Shown one piece after another: positions 34,903 to 44,076 of a stretch of 64,000 bases of DNA. A program made the translations under genes and the position numbers. Below the pieces are notes generated by a model, which saw only the letters and a list, made by a program, of their open reading frames with translations, did not search any database and was not told the DNA's origin. The stretch is from Turicibacter sp. TJ11. Its GTDB lineage: Bacteria; Bacillota_I; Bacilli_A; MOL361; Turicibacteraceae. Location: positions 2,507,780 to 2,571,779 of the forward strand of contig NZ_CP069349.1 of NCBI RefSeq assembly GCF_021497505.1, in the 5' to 3' direction. Every line of letters starts with the position of its first letter. The stretch's first letter is position 1.

Positions 34903-35613
34903 ATGAGTGAAGTAAAGTTAACGGATCCATATGAGATTGCGCGTTACATTAAAGAAGCTAAAAAAAGTACACCAGTTAAGGTGTACATTAAAGGGGATTT
35001 AGAGGGAATTGAATTTTTAAATTGTCGAGTATTTGGATCAGGAGATTCTGTCATTGTTTTTGGACAGTACCAAGACATTGAAGCAGTACTCTTAGAAAAC
35101 GAATCACGTATTGACTATTATGAAGTAGAAAATGATCGTCGTAATTCAGCGATTCCGATGTTAGATTTAAAACATATTAACGCTCGTATTGAACCAGGAG
35201 CTATCATCCGAGACAAAGTACATATTGGAGAAAATGCGGTTATTATGATGGGCGCTGTTATTAATATCGGCGCTGAAATTGGTGAAAATACAATGATTGA
35301 TATGAATGCAGTCGTTGGAGCTCGTGGAACAATCGGTAAAAATGTTCATGTTGGGGCAGGAGCTGTTATTGCTGGTGTCTTAGAGCCGCCAAGTAAAACA
35401 CCTGTTATTATTGAAGATGGAGTTATGATTGGTGCAAATGCCGTTATCTTAGAAGGCGTTCGTGTTGGACATGGGGCTGTCGTAGCAGCGGGAGCTGTGG
35501 TAACTGAAGATGTAGCTCCAAACACAGTGGTTGCAGGAATGCCAGCACGTGTGATTAAAGATAAAGATGAGCAAACAGCAGGTAAAACACAAATTTTAAA
35601 AGATTTAAGATAG
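34903..35613 (+). CDS. dapH: Tetrahydrodipicolinate N-acetyltransferase
   Basis: 236 residues. An N-terminal alpha/beta domain of about 80 residues precedes a left-handed beta-helix of hexapeptide repeats (for example [16 protein letters not shown] and [17 protein letters not shown]), which bind acetyl-CoA. This identifies the acetyl rather than the succinyl branch of lysine synthesis, in agreement with the M20 deacetylase upstream. GGGGGAAAG precedes the ATG. Two hairpins with T-runs follow, so dapF may be expressed at a lower level. Confidence 0.94.
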   Translation: MSEVKLTDPYEIARYIKEAKKSTPVKVYIKGDLEGIEFLNCRVFGSGDSVIVFGQYQDIEAVLLENESRIDYYEVENDRRNSAIPMLDLKHINARIEPGAIIRDKVHIGENAVIMMGAVINIGAEIGENTMIDMNAVVGARGTIGKNVHVGAGAVIAGVLEPPSKTPVIIEDGVMIGANAVILEGVRVGHGAVVAAGAVVTEDVAPNTVVAGMPARVIKDKDEQTAGKTQILKDLR

Positions 35614-35621
35614 ATTGAAGA

Positions 35622-35668
35622 ATCATTTTTATGAGCAATCTTAAATGTAAAATGATGAGTTTTTTTAT
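35622..35668 (+). terminator. Terminator-like hairpin after dapH
   Basis: ATCATTTT and AAAATGAT pair across a long loop, followed by seven T; probably partial termination inside the operon. Confidence 0.6.
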
Positions 35669-35672
35669 ACAG

Positions 35673-35703
35673 CAAAAAGGTATATCTAAATGATATACCT
35701 TTT
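35673..35703 (+). terminator. Second terminator between dapH and dapF
   Basis: AAAAAGGTATATC/GATATACCTTTT with a 5 nt loop. Only about 20 bases separate it from dapF, whose promoter would have to lie upstream of or inside it, so read-through is likely. Confidence 0.75.
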
Positions 35704-35721
35704 CAATTAAGGGGGAATTAG

Positions 35722-36552
35722 ATGTTAAGATTTGAGAAGTACGAGGGAACGGGGAATGATTTTATTATTTTTGAGATGAGTGAGTTAGAGGGCTTACAGT
35801 ATTCATTATTAGCTCAAAAAGTTTGTGATCGACGATTTGGGATTGGTGCTGATGGAATGATTGTTGTCAGTCCATCAACCGTCGCTTCTATTCAAATGAT
35901 TTTTTATAATGCGGATGGAAGTTTAGCTACGATGTGTGGAAATGGTATTCGATGTTTTGCTAAATATGTGTATGACCATCAATTAGTTGATACAAAAGTA
36001 TTTACGGTTGAAACATTAGCGGGAATTTTCAACGTCGAAATTATTGAGAATGAAGAAGCAACAAGTCAAGTTTGTGTGAATATGGGACGTCCTAATTATT
36101 TTGATTCATCGGTTCCGACATTAGAATCGGGTGAACCTTTTATTAATCAAGTGATTGAGATTGATCAAGTCCCTTATACGGTTAGTAGTTTATTTATGGG
36201 AACGATTCATACCGTTTTATTTGTTGAAGAAATCGATGAATTTGAAGTCGTGCGTCTGGGAAGTGCTATTGAAAAACATCCACTTTATCCAATGAAAACA
36301 AACGTGAATTTTTGTATGGTTATCGATTCCAATCATTTAGAAGTGGTAACATGGGAAAAGGGAGTTGGAATGACACTTGCCTGTGGAACAGGATCGGTAG
36401 CGTGTGCCTTTTTAAGTCAAAAACTTTACGATTGTGAGAAAAAAATCGTGGTTCAGGTTAAAGGTGGAGAGCTAGTCATGGAGTTATTAGGGGATGAGAT
36501 GTATATGACTGGACCTACAACGTTTATTTGTAAAGGAGAATATTTAGATTAA
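35722..36552 (+). CDS. dapF: Diaminopimelate epimerase
   Basis: 276 residues; it converts LL- to meso-diaminopimelate. The two catalytic cysteines lie in MCGNGIRC and ACGTGSVA, and GNDFI marks the N-terminus. It completes the operon, which then lacks only the aminotransferase step of the acetylase route. AAGGGGGAA lies before the ATG. A terminator follows. Confidence 0.95.
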   Translation: MLRFEKYEGTGNDFIIFEMSELEGLQYSLLAQKVCDRRFGIGADGMIVVSPSTVASIQMIFYNADGSLATMCGNGIRCFAKYVYDHQLVDTKVFTVETLAGIFNVEIIENEEATSQVCVNMGRPNYFDSSVPTLESGEPFINQVIEIDQVPYTVSSLFMGTIHTVLFVEEIDEFEVVRLGSAIEKHPLYPMKTNVNFCMVIDSNHLEVVTWEKGVGMTLACGTGSVACAFLSQKLYDCEKKIVVQVKGGELVMELLGDEMYMTGPTTFICKGEYLD

Positions 36553-36579
36553 CAAGGTAACTAAAAATCATCTATAATG

Positions 36580-36619
36580 AAAAAAGTGTTGCTATTTGCA
36601 ACACTTTTTTTGTAATTTC
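36580..36619 (+). terminator. Terminator after dapF; copy A of a 40 bp direct repeat
   Basis: AAAAAAGTGTTGC/GCAACACTTTTTT hairpin plus TGTAATTTC. The same 40 bases recur almost identically at 37711-37750 on the other side of the cis-prenyltransferase gene. Confidence 0.9.
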
Positions 36620-36747
36620 TTTCGACTAATTAATCATATAAATCTACCCTAAAACCATCATGTAATAAGAAGCAACAGATAATCTAGCTATACCTCGCTC
36701 TATAACGATTACTCTCTTCATTTTAATCATCTTCTTAAATTAAAGAT

Positions 36748-37389
36748 TTATCCACCTAATGTAATATCTTGTGTTGAATACCAATCTAATGCATCATATA
36801 TATGCTGGGCTTTAAAATCAGGCCAATAATCATCGACTATATAAAAATCTGAATAGACAGATTGTACTGGTAAAAAACCACTTAATCTTCTTCTTCCTCC
36901 CCAACGAACAATTAAGTCTATTCTTGAAATATCTTTTGAGTGTAAGACTAAATCTAAATTATTTCTTTTATCATATGTTTTTCTAGACAGATTTAAATCC
37001 CATTCCCAACCATAATTAACTAAAAAATTAACTTTTATTCCACCTTTTCCGAAAATCTTTCTTTCGGTAAATGGTATTAATTCAGAGGGAAAACAAGGAG
37101 ATTCCGTATTACCAATTACTAATAATTCAGCATCTTCATGAGAAAGTAATTTTACAGCATCTATACAAGCTTTAGTAAATGCATCTTTTTGATTTGAAGG
37201 TCTTTTTGTATTATCAGTAGTAAAACCATAATAAGTTATTTCTTCAATACCTAGTTCTTGACAGATTTTAAATAGTACAAGACCTGGATTAATACCACTA
37301 TCATATCCTTTTTCCTTCGAAAGACCATTATTTTCAGCCCAACGTCTATTACCATCAGGAATAATTCCAATATGCTTAGGACGTTTCAT
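36748..37389 (-). CDS. Divergent cis-prenyltransferase (UppS-like), short form
   Basis: 213 residues, shorter than the ~240-260 of housekeeping undecaprenyl diphosphate synthase. The catalytic IIPDGNRRWAENNGL start is intact, as is the general shape of the C-terminal motif. There the usual R-T-(S/G)-G-E-x-R-x-S-N-F-L-L-W-Q becomes RWGGRRRLSGFLPVQS and ends SDFYIVDDYWPDF. Loss of the E in GGE suggests altered metal or substrate handling. It may make short prenyl or irregular products rather than the C55 lipid carrier. AAGGGGTGA precedes the ATG. The gene is very AT-rich and sits between duplicated terminators, which suggests insertion. Confidence 0.8.
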   Translation of the reverse strand: MKRPKHIGIIPDGNRRWAENNGLSKEKGYDSGINPGLVLFKICQELGIEEITYYGFTTDNTKRPSNQKDAFTKACIDAVKLLSHEDAELLVIGNTESPCFPSELIPFTERKIFGKGGIKVNFLVNYGWEWDLNLSRKTYDKRNNLDLVLHSKDISRIDLIVRWGGRRRLSGFLPVQSVYSDFYIVDDYWPDFKAQHIYDALDWYSTQDITLGG

Positions 37390-37710
37390 AAAATCACCCC
37401 TTAAAATATATTTGTAATCTGATTAATCCTATATATTATTTCCAATTATTTCATTATTAATACAATAAAAGTAAACTAATTAAAATATTTGAATATATAT
37501 CTATATTATTAATTGAATATTGATCTATAGTATAAATCAAAGATAGTATAAGAAGAGTTAATTATTAAAAATATATATTGTTAGAATTGATAAAAAAAAG
37601 TTTAAATCAATATAAAAAAGTGATTGAAACAAATAGGGAAGTACATTAGTGACCACCATTAAAGCAGACTGAATGTTAATGAGAAGTATAAAACCATTTC
37701 AAAACTTAAT
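37390..37710. other. AT-rich gene-free stretch upstream of the cis-prenyltransferase gene
   Basis: No supported frame or clear structure was seen; it presumably contains the promoter of the minus-strand gene. Confidence 0.5.
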
Positions 37711-37750
37711 AAAAAAAGTGTTGCTAGTTGCAACACTTTTTTGTAATTTC
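37711..37750 (-). terminator. Terminator of the PBP gene; copy B of the 40 bp direct repeat
   Basis: AAAAAAAGTGTTGC/GCAACACTTTTTT plus TGTAATTTC, near identical to 36580-36619; works in both directions. Confidence 0.9.
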
Positions 37751-37770
37751 AGTAAAAATTAATCCTGTTA

Positions 37771-39753
37771 TTATTTTAAATAATCCGTAAGAATATCATG
37801 AACAATTGAGACAACCCCTAGTGTACCAAGACCTTCTTGCACATCTTCTACAACAACAGCAATCGAAACTTTAGATGAATCAAGATCAGTTGCGACAAAC
37901 CATCCATTTTCATGTCCCGTTTCTCCTTGAGAAGATTTAATTTCAGCTGTTCCTGTTTTTCCAGCTAATTTAACACCATCAATTTTAGCTAAGCGACCAG
38001 TACCATCACTTTCTTCTATAACGGCTGAAAAGGCATCTTGTAAAATCGGTAAGTTTTCTGCTGAGATAACAGATTCTTTTAAGACACTTGCTGAGGAATT
38101 ATCATTTAAAACAAGCGTTGGATTCATAATGTTACCCTTATTTGATAGAGCACTATAAGCAAGGGCCATATTTAATGTCGTTACCATAATCTCACCTTGT
38201 CCATAACCAGTATCGGCTAACAAAATATCAGAATTAATCGTTCCTGAGTTTGATATTTGACTCTGATTAATTGGGTAACCAACGTTTAGTTTCTCTCCAA
38301 TTGTAAAGTTATTCGCTCCTTGAATTAAAGAATCACTTCCCATCTTTAGAGCACTCATGGCAAAGTAAATATTATCTGAATATTTAATTGCTTTTCTTAA
38401 ATCAATGTTCATTTGAGAATTAATTCGTCTAATGTTGTAATTTCCCCAAGAGCTATCTGGTTGCCACTGACTACCGTTAATAGTTTTAATTTCAGTTGGG
38501 TTGATTGTTTGAGTTTCAAGTCCTGTTGCTGCTGTAATCAGCTTAAATGTAGAGCCTGGAGAGTATAAACTTGCAAAACGATTTTTCTCATCTTCATACT
38601 TAATGTTTTCACGATGTTGTTGATCGCTTTTTGTCATATAAGTAGTAAACCAATTCGAGTTATAAGACGGTGAACTTACTAAAGCAAGAATTTCACCTGT
38701 CGTTGGATTAACAGCTGTTGCTGATCCTTTTTCTCCATTCATTTTGTCATAGGTAAGTTTTTGAAGTCGAGCGTCAATTGAAAGGGTGATGCTGCTACCA
38801 TGCTGTGCTTCTTTTATAGCTAACGTTTCAACTTTATGTCCATCTCTCTCAATATAAATTTCAACACCATTGATTCCTCGTAATGTTGACTCATATACTT
38901 GTTCAAGTCCAGCTTTTCCAATAAGAGACGTTGTTGTATAAACACCTTCTTCATCGTTTTTTAATTCCTCTTCTGTAATGGGTCTAATGTAGCCTAACAG
39001 TCGTCCGAAAGATTCATCATTTTTATAGACGCGACCTTGTTTTGCTTGTGTTAAAATTCCTTCATTTTGACGATTTTGTAGTGAGGCTAACTTAGGAGAT
39101 TCTTCTAACAGATCAACGATTGAAACGAAATGATCCGGATTTTTATTAGCATTCAATTTTTTAATAATCGTTTCTTCATTGATATCTAAAATAGTCGCTA
39201 ATTCTTTAATTTTACTGTCTCTATTTTCTTGATCAAAAACAGAAGGGTGAATACCAATTGTGATAAGGGTTCCATCTTTTGCAATTGCTTCACCATTTCG
39301 ATCAAAAATACTTCCACGGTTTGCGCTTAGCGTACGAACTCTGACTTTATCACCATTTTCCATCATAGGGAAAATAAGCTTTTCTGACCATACAATACGA
39401 AGTTCACCCTCTTCTTTAACAAATGGAAGCTCAAAGCTAGAAAAACTCATTTCACCTGCTTTTGTATCCATGGATAAGTTAAAAGGAATTAGGTTATTTT
39501 CTTTATCAACTTCTCCCATTTCAAGTTGAATATTAGTTGCTTCAATTCCTGAGTAAATATTTTTGTATTTTGTGATAAAATCTTCTTGTGATACTGATTG
39601 CTGTGACTCACTACTAAGTAGAAGATATAAGTTCTCATAATCTTCATTGACTAATTTTTCTGAAAAGCTGTTAAATAATAGCTCCTGTTTATTAGAAGAA
39701 CATCCCACTAATAGTAAGAGACAAAGTAAAAGTATACTAAAAAAACGGTTCAT
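37771..39753 (-). CDS. Class B penicillin-binding lipoprotein with MecA-like N-terminal domain
   Basis: 660 residues. The signal peptide ends in lipobox LLVGC, so the protein is lipid-anchored outside the membrane. An NTF2-like MecA_N domain (about 25-115) and a PBP dimerisation domain (about 130-310) precede the transpeptidase domain, with SxxK in SPGSTFKL, SxN in YSDNIYF, and KTG in LAGKTGTAE. This is the architecture of S. aureus PBP2a and Bacillus PbpC (PBP3), enzymes that cross-link peptidoglycan and are often less sensitive to beta-lactams. Sensitivity cannot be read from sequence. It is monocistronic; GAGGAA precedes the ATG. Confidence 0.92.
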   Translation of the reverse strand: MNRFFSILLLCLLLLVGCSSNKQELLFNSFSEKLVNEDYENLYLLLSSESQQSVSQEDFITKYKNIYSGIEATNIQLEMGEVDKENNLIPFNLSMDTKAGEMSFSSFELPFVKEEGELRIVWSEKLIFPMMENGDKVRVRTLSANRGSIFDRNGEAIAKDGTLITIGIHPSVFDQENRDSKIKELATILDINEETIIKKLNANKNPDHFVSIVDLLEESPKLASLQNRQNEGILTQAKQGRVYKNDESFGRLLGYIRPITEEELKNDEEGVYTTTSLIGKAGLEQVYESTLRGINGVEIYIERDGHKVETLAIKEAQHGSSITLSIDARLQKLTYDKMNGEKGSATAVNPTTGEILALVSSPSYNSNWFTTYMTKSDQQHRENIKYEDEKNRFASLYSPGSTFKLITAATGLETQTINPTEIKTINGSQWQPDSSWGNYNIRRINSQMNIDLRKAIKYSDNIYFAMSALKMGSDSLIQGANNFTIGEKLNVGYPINQSQISNSGTINSDILLADTGYGQGEIMVTTLNMALAYSALSNKGNIMNPTLVLNDNSSASVLKESVISAENLPILQDAFSAVIEESDGTGRLAKIDGVKLAGKTGTAEIKSSQGETGHENGWFVATDLDSSKVSIAVVVEDVQEGLGTLGVVSIVHDILTDYLK

Positions 39754-39970
39754 TCTAATTCCTCATTCCTTTCTCATTCGGTATAACCATAGTAGCACTG
39801 TTTTGCTAAATTATAATATTTATTAAAGTGGCTTAAAACAATCATATGATGCAATTTAAGTCATTATAACGGATGAACTATTTTGTTTGAATGAACGACA
39901 GTTTTTTAAGAAAATGATTGAGTTCATGAAAGAAGAGTAGGGTGAAAGACGATAGAATTTATTGGGATAA

Positions 39971-40100
39971 TATATAAGTCCAGATAAGTTTTTCATATCG
40001 GAAAACTTTTAGCTGGACTATAGTCTGTCTTAGTATTAAAGCAATCGATTAACTAAGACTGAGGTAGAATGATGAAATACATTTCTGTTTCTATATAGAT
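39971..40100 (+). repeat. Dispersed element, copy 2 (subfamily B)
   Basis: GTCCAG (39978-39983) pairs with CTGGAC (40013-40018). The inner stem AAGTTTTTC (39986-39994)/GGAAAACTT (40000-40008) differs from subfamily A by paired changes. The second hairpin is GTCTTAGT/ACTAAGAC. It lies upstream of the PBP gene and downstream of the FMN/FAD reductase gene. Nothing else is seen in 39754-40100. Confidence 0.85.
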
Positions 40101-40141
40101 AAAAAAAAGATGATCTCTTATTTAAAAGAAATCATCTTTTT
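40101..40141 (-). terminator. Terminator of the FMN/FAD reductase gene
   Basis: AAAGATGAT-cTCTT pairs with AAGAaATCATCTTT, with A- and T-runs on both sides; functional on the minus strand. Confidence 0.88.
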
Positions 40142-40148
40142 GTTTTAA

Positions 40149-42089
40149 TTATTCAGCTTTAACGCTTTGTGCCGCACTAGCTCCGGCAATACGACCTGAA
40201 CCGTAAGCATATCCTAATGTTCCACCTTCGAAGTAAACATAGCTATTTCCGTAAACTCCGTTTGTTTCACATCCTGCAGCAAATAATCCTTTAATGGCTT
40301 TACCGTTTGGATCTAAAACTTCTCCATTATCGTTAATGTCAATTCCTCCTAATGTTCCTAAGAAGACAGAAGGCGTTGTTTTAACAGCATATAATGTTCC
40401 TTCTAATTTATCTAAGTATTTAGCAGATTTGAAGTGATCTGTATCTTCACCAGCCTCAGCTAACTCGTTATAACGGTTGATTGTATCTACTAAATGAGAC
40501 ATTCCTAATTTTTCAGCTAATTCTTCTACAGAGTCAGCTTTAATAATACTTCCAGCTTCAACTAAAGCTTCAATATCAGGCATAACGTCTGCTGGTGTAT
40601 GTGCTACTTCAGCTGCTTTAGCTGTATTAACTTCATGTCCAACTTCAATGAAGATGGTTGGGTCAGTTGCTAATTCATCTGTGTAAACGTCTGTTAATCC
40701 TGCTGGTCCTTGTTCTTTAACGATATCAATCATTGTTTGATCAAAGATTTGATAAGCTGTCATTTTAGGTAATGATTTAATAACATTTGACGTTTTAATT
40801 GGTTCAAAAATGAATGATTCTTCGTTCATGAATCGATTTCCATCAACATCAACGAAAAGGAATGGGTTAATTAAAGCAGAGTTTAATGCTGATCCCCAAG
40901 TTGTACCTCCGCGGTTAACTCCATAGTGCATTGTAATAGCGTCTTCATAGCTTGCTGCAGCTCCTGCAGAAATTGCCATTTCAATTCCTGTTCCGATGTT
41001 TGTCGCCACGCGACCTGTTCCAACTTCTTCTCCAAAATATTTTTTAACTAATTCTTCATTTCCGGCGAATCCTCCAGTTGCTAAAACAACTGCATCAGCT
41101 TTAATTGTTAGGATTCCTCCATCTTCTTTTTCAGCTTTGATTCCTTTAATTTCACCGTTTTCGATGATTAATTCAGTGGCTTTTGTTGAGTATAAAACTT
41201 CTCCACCTTTATTTTCAATTTGTTCATGTAATGTTGTGATAGCTACTGTCCCACCATCAACATATCCATGAATGGTTGATGAAGGATGTGTATGTTTATG
41301 TTCTTCGTATCCACCTGTTGATGGGTGTGCTAAGATTAAGTTAACTCCGTTTTCAATTAACCAGTCAACTGTTTCACCTGATCTTTGAATGATTTTTGAA
41401 AGTAATCCACCGTTAGCTGTGTAGTTACTTGTATTGATAAATTGGTCATAGAACCATTTTCCATCGACTGTTTTACCTTGTTCTTGTTGTTGTGTTGAAT
41501 TTGTTCCGAATAATCCACCAGCCATTGTTCCTTGTCCAGCAGGTGAAGCTGTCATTTCAACTAACGTAACTTTTGCACCATCTTCAACAGCTTGTAAAGC
41601 GGCAGCACTTCCTGAAGCTCCTCCACCAACAACAACGATTTCTGTTGAAATTTCTTCATTCACTCCTGTTTTAACAATCGCTTCTTTTAAAGCTTCAACA
41701 TCAGCCCCCGCTTCTTTTAAACAAGCTTCAACAGCACTTAATAAGGCTTTTGAACTATTAGATGCTCCTGTTACTGTATCAACACCTAAGCTTTGGTGTG
41801 CGATAATATCTTCAATTAATGATTGTAAGGCAGTATCCCCAAGACCTGCTGTCTCAGATGATTCTAAAATAGTAATACTTTCGATTGCTGTGTCACTTAA
41901 AACAACTTCAACTTTAATAGAACCATTGTTTCCTTGTCCTGTTGCTGTATAAGTTCCGGCTTTAAATGTTTTTTCTGATTGTGAAATCCCTACTTCTTCA
42001 TTTCCCTCGTTAGCTGAGCAACCAACAAATGTTGAACTTAAAGCGATCATGATAGCGATTGCCGCGTTACGTTTAGAAAAGTGTTTCAT
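40149..42089 (-). CDS. Extracytoplasmic FMN-binding, FAD-dependent reductase lipoprotein (flavocytochrome-c-like)
   Basis: 646 residues. The lipobox is FVGC. An FMN-binding domain (about 35-115) ends in DTVTGASNSS, the site at which ApbE attaches FMN to Thr or Ser. The FAD fold begins EIVVVGGGASGSAAAL and runs to the end. The layout is that of respiratory fumarate, urocanate and related reductases. The His and Arg that bind fumarate (usually in H-x-T-M-G-G and G-x-N-R-L-G-G) are not seen: here the segments read FLGTLGGIDI and GNSYVYFEGGTLGYAYGSGRIAG. Another substrate is therefore likely. GAGGAGGAT precedes ATG 42089. Copies of the dispersed element lie on both sides. Confidence 0.85.
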   Translation of the reverse strand: MKHFSKRNAAIAIMIALSSTFVGCSANEGNEEVGISQSEKTFKAGTYTATGQGNNGSIKVEVVLSDTAIESITILESSETAGLGDTALQSLIEDIIAHQSLGVDTVTGASNSSKALLSAVEACLKEAGADVEALKEAIVKTGVNEEISTEIVVVGGGASGSAAALQAVEDGAKVTLVEMTASPAGQGTMAGGLFGTNSTQQQEQGKTVDGKWFYDQFINTSNYTANGGLLSKIIQRSGETVDWLIENGVNLILAHPSTGGYEEHKHTHPSSTIHGYVDGGTVAITTLHEQIENKGGEVLYSTKATELIIENGEIKGIKAEKEDGGILTIKADAVVLATGGFAGNEELVKKYFGEEVGTGRVATNIGTGIEMAISAGAAASYEDAITMHYGVNRGGTTWGSALNSALINPFLFVDVDGNRFMNEESFIFEPIKTSNVIKSLPKMTAYQIFDQTMIDIVKEQGPAGLTDVYTDELATDPTIFIEVGHEVNTAKAAEVAHTPADVMPDIEALVEAGSIIKADSVEELAEKLGMSHLVDTINRYNELAEAGEDTDHFKSAKYLDKLEGTLYAVKTTPSVFLGTLGGIDINDNGEVLDPNGKAIKGLFAAGCETNGVYGNSYVYFEGGTLGYAYGSGRIAGASAAQSVKAE

Positions 42090-42213
42090 ACTTACTTCAT
42101 CCTCCTCAAAAACTTTGTTCATTATTACACAAATCATAGTTTAAATCTGAGGGTAAGCAGCAAGTCAATGCGAATTGTGAAAAAATTATATATATATTAC
42201 ACATTTTTTCTTA

Positions 42214-42345
42214 TATATAAGTCCAGATAAGTTTTTCATATCGGAAAACTTTTAGCTGGACTATAGTCTGCCTCAGTATTAAAGTAATCGTTCAACTAAG
42301 ACTGACATATAATAATGAAATACATTTCTGTTTTTATATATATTT
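42214..42345 (+). repeat. Dispersed element, copy 3 (subfamily B)
   Basis: Close to copy 2, with the same outer GTCCAG/CTGGAC stem and inner AAGTTTTTC/GGAAAACTT stem. It lies upstream of the reductase gene and downstream of the MerR gene. The rest of 42090-42423 is AT-rich without genes. Confidence 0.85.
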
Positions 42346-42423
42346 AGATAAAATGAAGTATATTTTGTTTTATTTTTATTAATTATAAAGAAAATGGTAA
42401 AAAACTTGAGGGTAAACCTTAAC

Positions 42424-43233
42424 TTATTCAATAGGAACATAGACTTTAAAATAGTGAAAGGTTTTTCCCTCTTCTTGTGTTGTTTTAATTAATATGCCGA
42501 TTAAATCCCCACAACAGGTAAAAGGGTAGTGATCAAAAAGAGATTTAATCGTTTTAATAAGAAGTTGATTGTTAGTATATGGCGTAGGGAGTTTAAGATA
42601 AGTGACAAACGCACGGTGCTGAGGAAAAGTGAGAAATCTTTCATCAAGGGTAAGACCTAAGTTTATCGAGAACTTTTCTTGAATACCTAAACACCAGTGA
42701 TACCTAAACTGAGAATCAGTTAAATTCGACTGAGGCATATAAATTAAGGATTCAGTCAAAGGAAGATGATCAATTAAGTTGATTTGATTGTTAACGATGC
42801 TATGATTTTCTTCAATAAGTTCTTTATTATTACTTTGCTTTAGGATGTAGTAAGTTGGCATCATTTCAATATACCATTGATTAAGGTTTTCATCGCATTG
42901 TAAACTTTCTCTATATAATTGTTCCGTTAATTCTTTTTGAATAACTAACTGAGAAATTTCTTGTTCCAGTGTTTTGATATGATGTTTAATATGTTGATTT
43001 AAACTTTCGTTATCGTAAGAGTTAACAATATCGGAAGTGTCCTTAATCGAAAGTCCAATGTTACGATACTTTTTAGATTGAATTAATCGCCCAAATTGCC
43101 CAAATTCATAGTAGCGATAATTTGTTTCTTCATCTTTGTGTGGATAAATAAGGCCAAACTTTTCATAATGTTTAAGTAGATGAGATGAAACCCCCATAGT
43201 TTTTGTTAATTGCCCAATTTTATAATGTGACAT
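42424..43233 (-). CDS. MerR-family transcriptional regulator
   Basis: 269 residues. The N-terminal winged helix-turn-helix reads YKIGQLTKTMGVSSHLLKHYEKFGLI; a dimerisation helix follows (about 80-125). The C-terminal ~140 residues resemble an effector-binding domain of the BmrR/GyrI type. It lacks the Cys pattern of metal sensors, so it probably senses a small organic ligand. It shares the strand of the reductase gene 330 bases downstream and may or may not control it. Confidence 0.88.
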   Translation of the reverse strand: MSHYKIGQLTKTMGVSSHLLKHYEKFGLIYPHKDEETNYRYYEFGQFGRLIQSKKYRNIGLSIKDTSDIVNSYDNESLNQHIKHHIKTLEQEISQLVIQKELTEQLYRESLQCDENLNQWYIEMMPTYYILKQSNNKELIEENHSIVNNQINLIDHLPLTESLIYMPQSNLTDSQFRYHWCLGIQEKFSINLGLTLDERFLTFPQHRAFVTYLKLPTPYTNNQLLIKTIKSLFDHYPFTCCGDLIGILIKTTQEEGKTFHYFKVYVPIE

Positions 43234-43361
43234 AATTCCTCCTGTAAATTTAAGGTTGAAAGATATGTCGTTTATTGTATCAGAAGCGTTAGTAAAAATC
43301 TATAAACTGTTTACACAAACGCAAAGCGATAGTTCACGCTGAAGTGAAGTTTAGTCAAAAT

Positions 43362-43398
43362 AAAAACAGATAAATCGATGCTCGATCTATCTGTTTTT
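43362..43398. terminator. Terminator of the GerMN lipoprotein gene
   Basis: AAAAACAGATA/TATCTGTTTTT with an inner ATCGA/TCGAT stem; it can act on either strand and follows the minus-strand gene. Confidence 0.88.
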
Positions 43399-43401
43399 AT
43401 T

Positions 43402-44076
43402 TTATTCATATTTAGTTGCGGACTCTGCTGTTACAGGAAAGTAGCCATTTGGCATAGTGCCTCGTTGATCTTCGTAGAGTTTACCTTCAACATAAATAGC
43501 AACTTTATCAACATTGTAGTTATATCCGTAAGTATTGACGAGTGCATTAATAAATCCTACTTCAATACCTGACCCTAAATTAGTTGAGAGATAGAAGCTA
43601 TCATTAAAATAAATATTTAATATGCCAGATTCCTCATCTAGTTTAGCAGATGTTACAAATGTCTCTTCATTCATTGTAACAAAATCTTCATTGTTTTGAT
43701 TATCTTTAAGTCCTTTAGTTAAAGCGTTAATATACGCTCCATCAACGACGTCGACTGATTCATCAATATAGAACATTTCGTCTTTTTCTATATCATAGTA
43801 ATAAAGTCGACTCATTTTAGATTGTGTGACTTCATCTTTTTCAGATGAATCGGTTTCATCAGCATTTGAATCATCGGTGGAGTCGGTGTCTGTGTTTGAA
43901 TCATTGTTCTGTAGTGTGGAGTTTTGTTCTTGTGAAGTGTCATCTGTTAATGGATTATCTTTAGCTGGCTCTGATTGATTCGCCTCGTTTTTTTCTTCAT
44001 TAGCAGGTGAAGAACACCCAACTAAACCAAACAGTGTAAAGATAACGATAAAAACTGATAACATAAATTTTTTCAT
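43402..44076 (-). CDS. Lipoprotein with GerMN domain
   Basis: 224 residues. The signal peptide has lipobox LVGC, followed by an acidic, Ser/Asp/Asn-rich linker of about 75 residues that probably spans the wall. A C-terminal GerMN-type domain (from about 100) follows, with LNIYFNDSFY and GIEVGFINALVNT strands and helices. GerMN occurs in the germination protein GerM and in lipoproteins such as LpqB, where it acts in envelope or sensor complexes. Spore function cannot be assumed. AGGAGG-like CTAAGGAGGTTC lies before the ATG. Confidence 0.85.
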   Translation of the reverse strand: MKKFMLSVFIVIFTLFGLVGCSSPANEEKNEANQSEPAKDNPLTDDTSQEQNSTLQNNDSNTDTDSTDDSNADETDSSEKDEVTQSKMSRLYYYDIEKDEMFYIDESVDVVDGAYINALTKGLKDNQNNEDFVTMNEETFVTSAKLDEESGILNIYFNDSFYLSTNLGSGIEVGFINALVNTYGYNYNVDKVAIYVEGKLYEDQRGTMPNGYFPVTAESATKYE

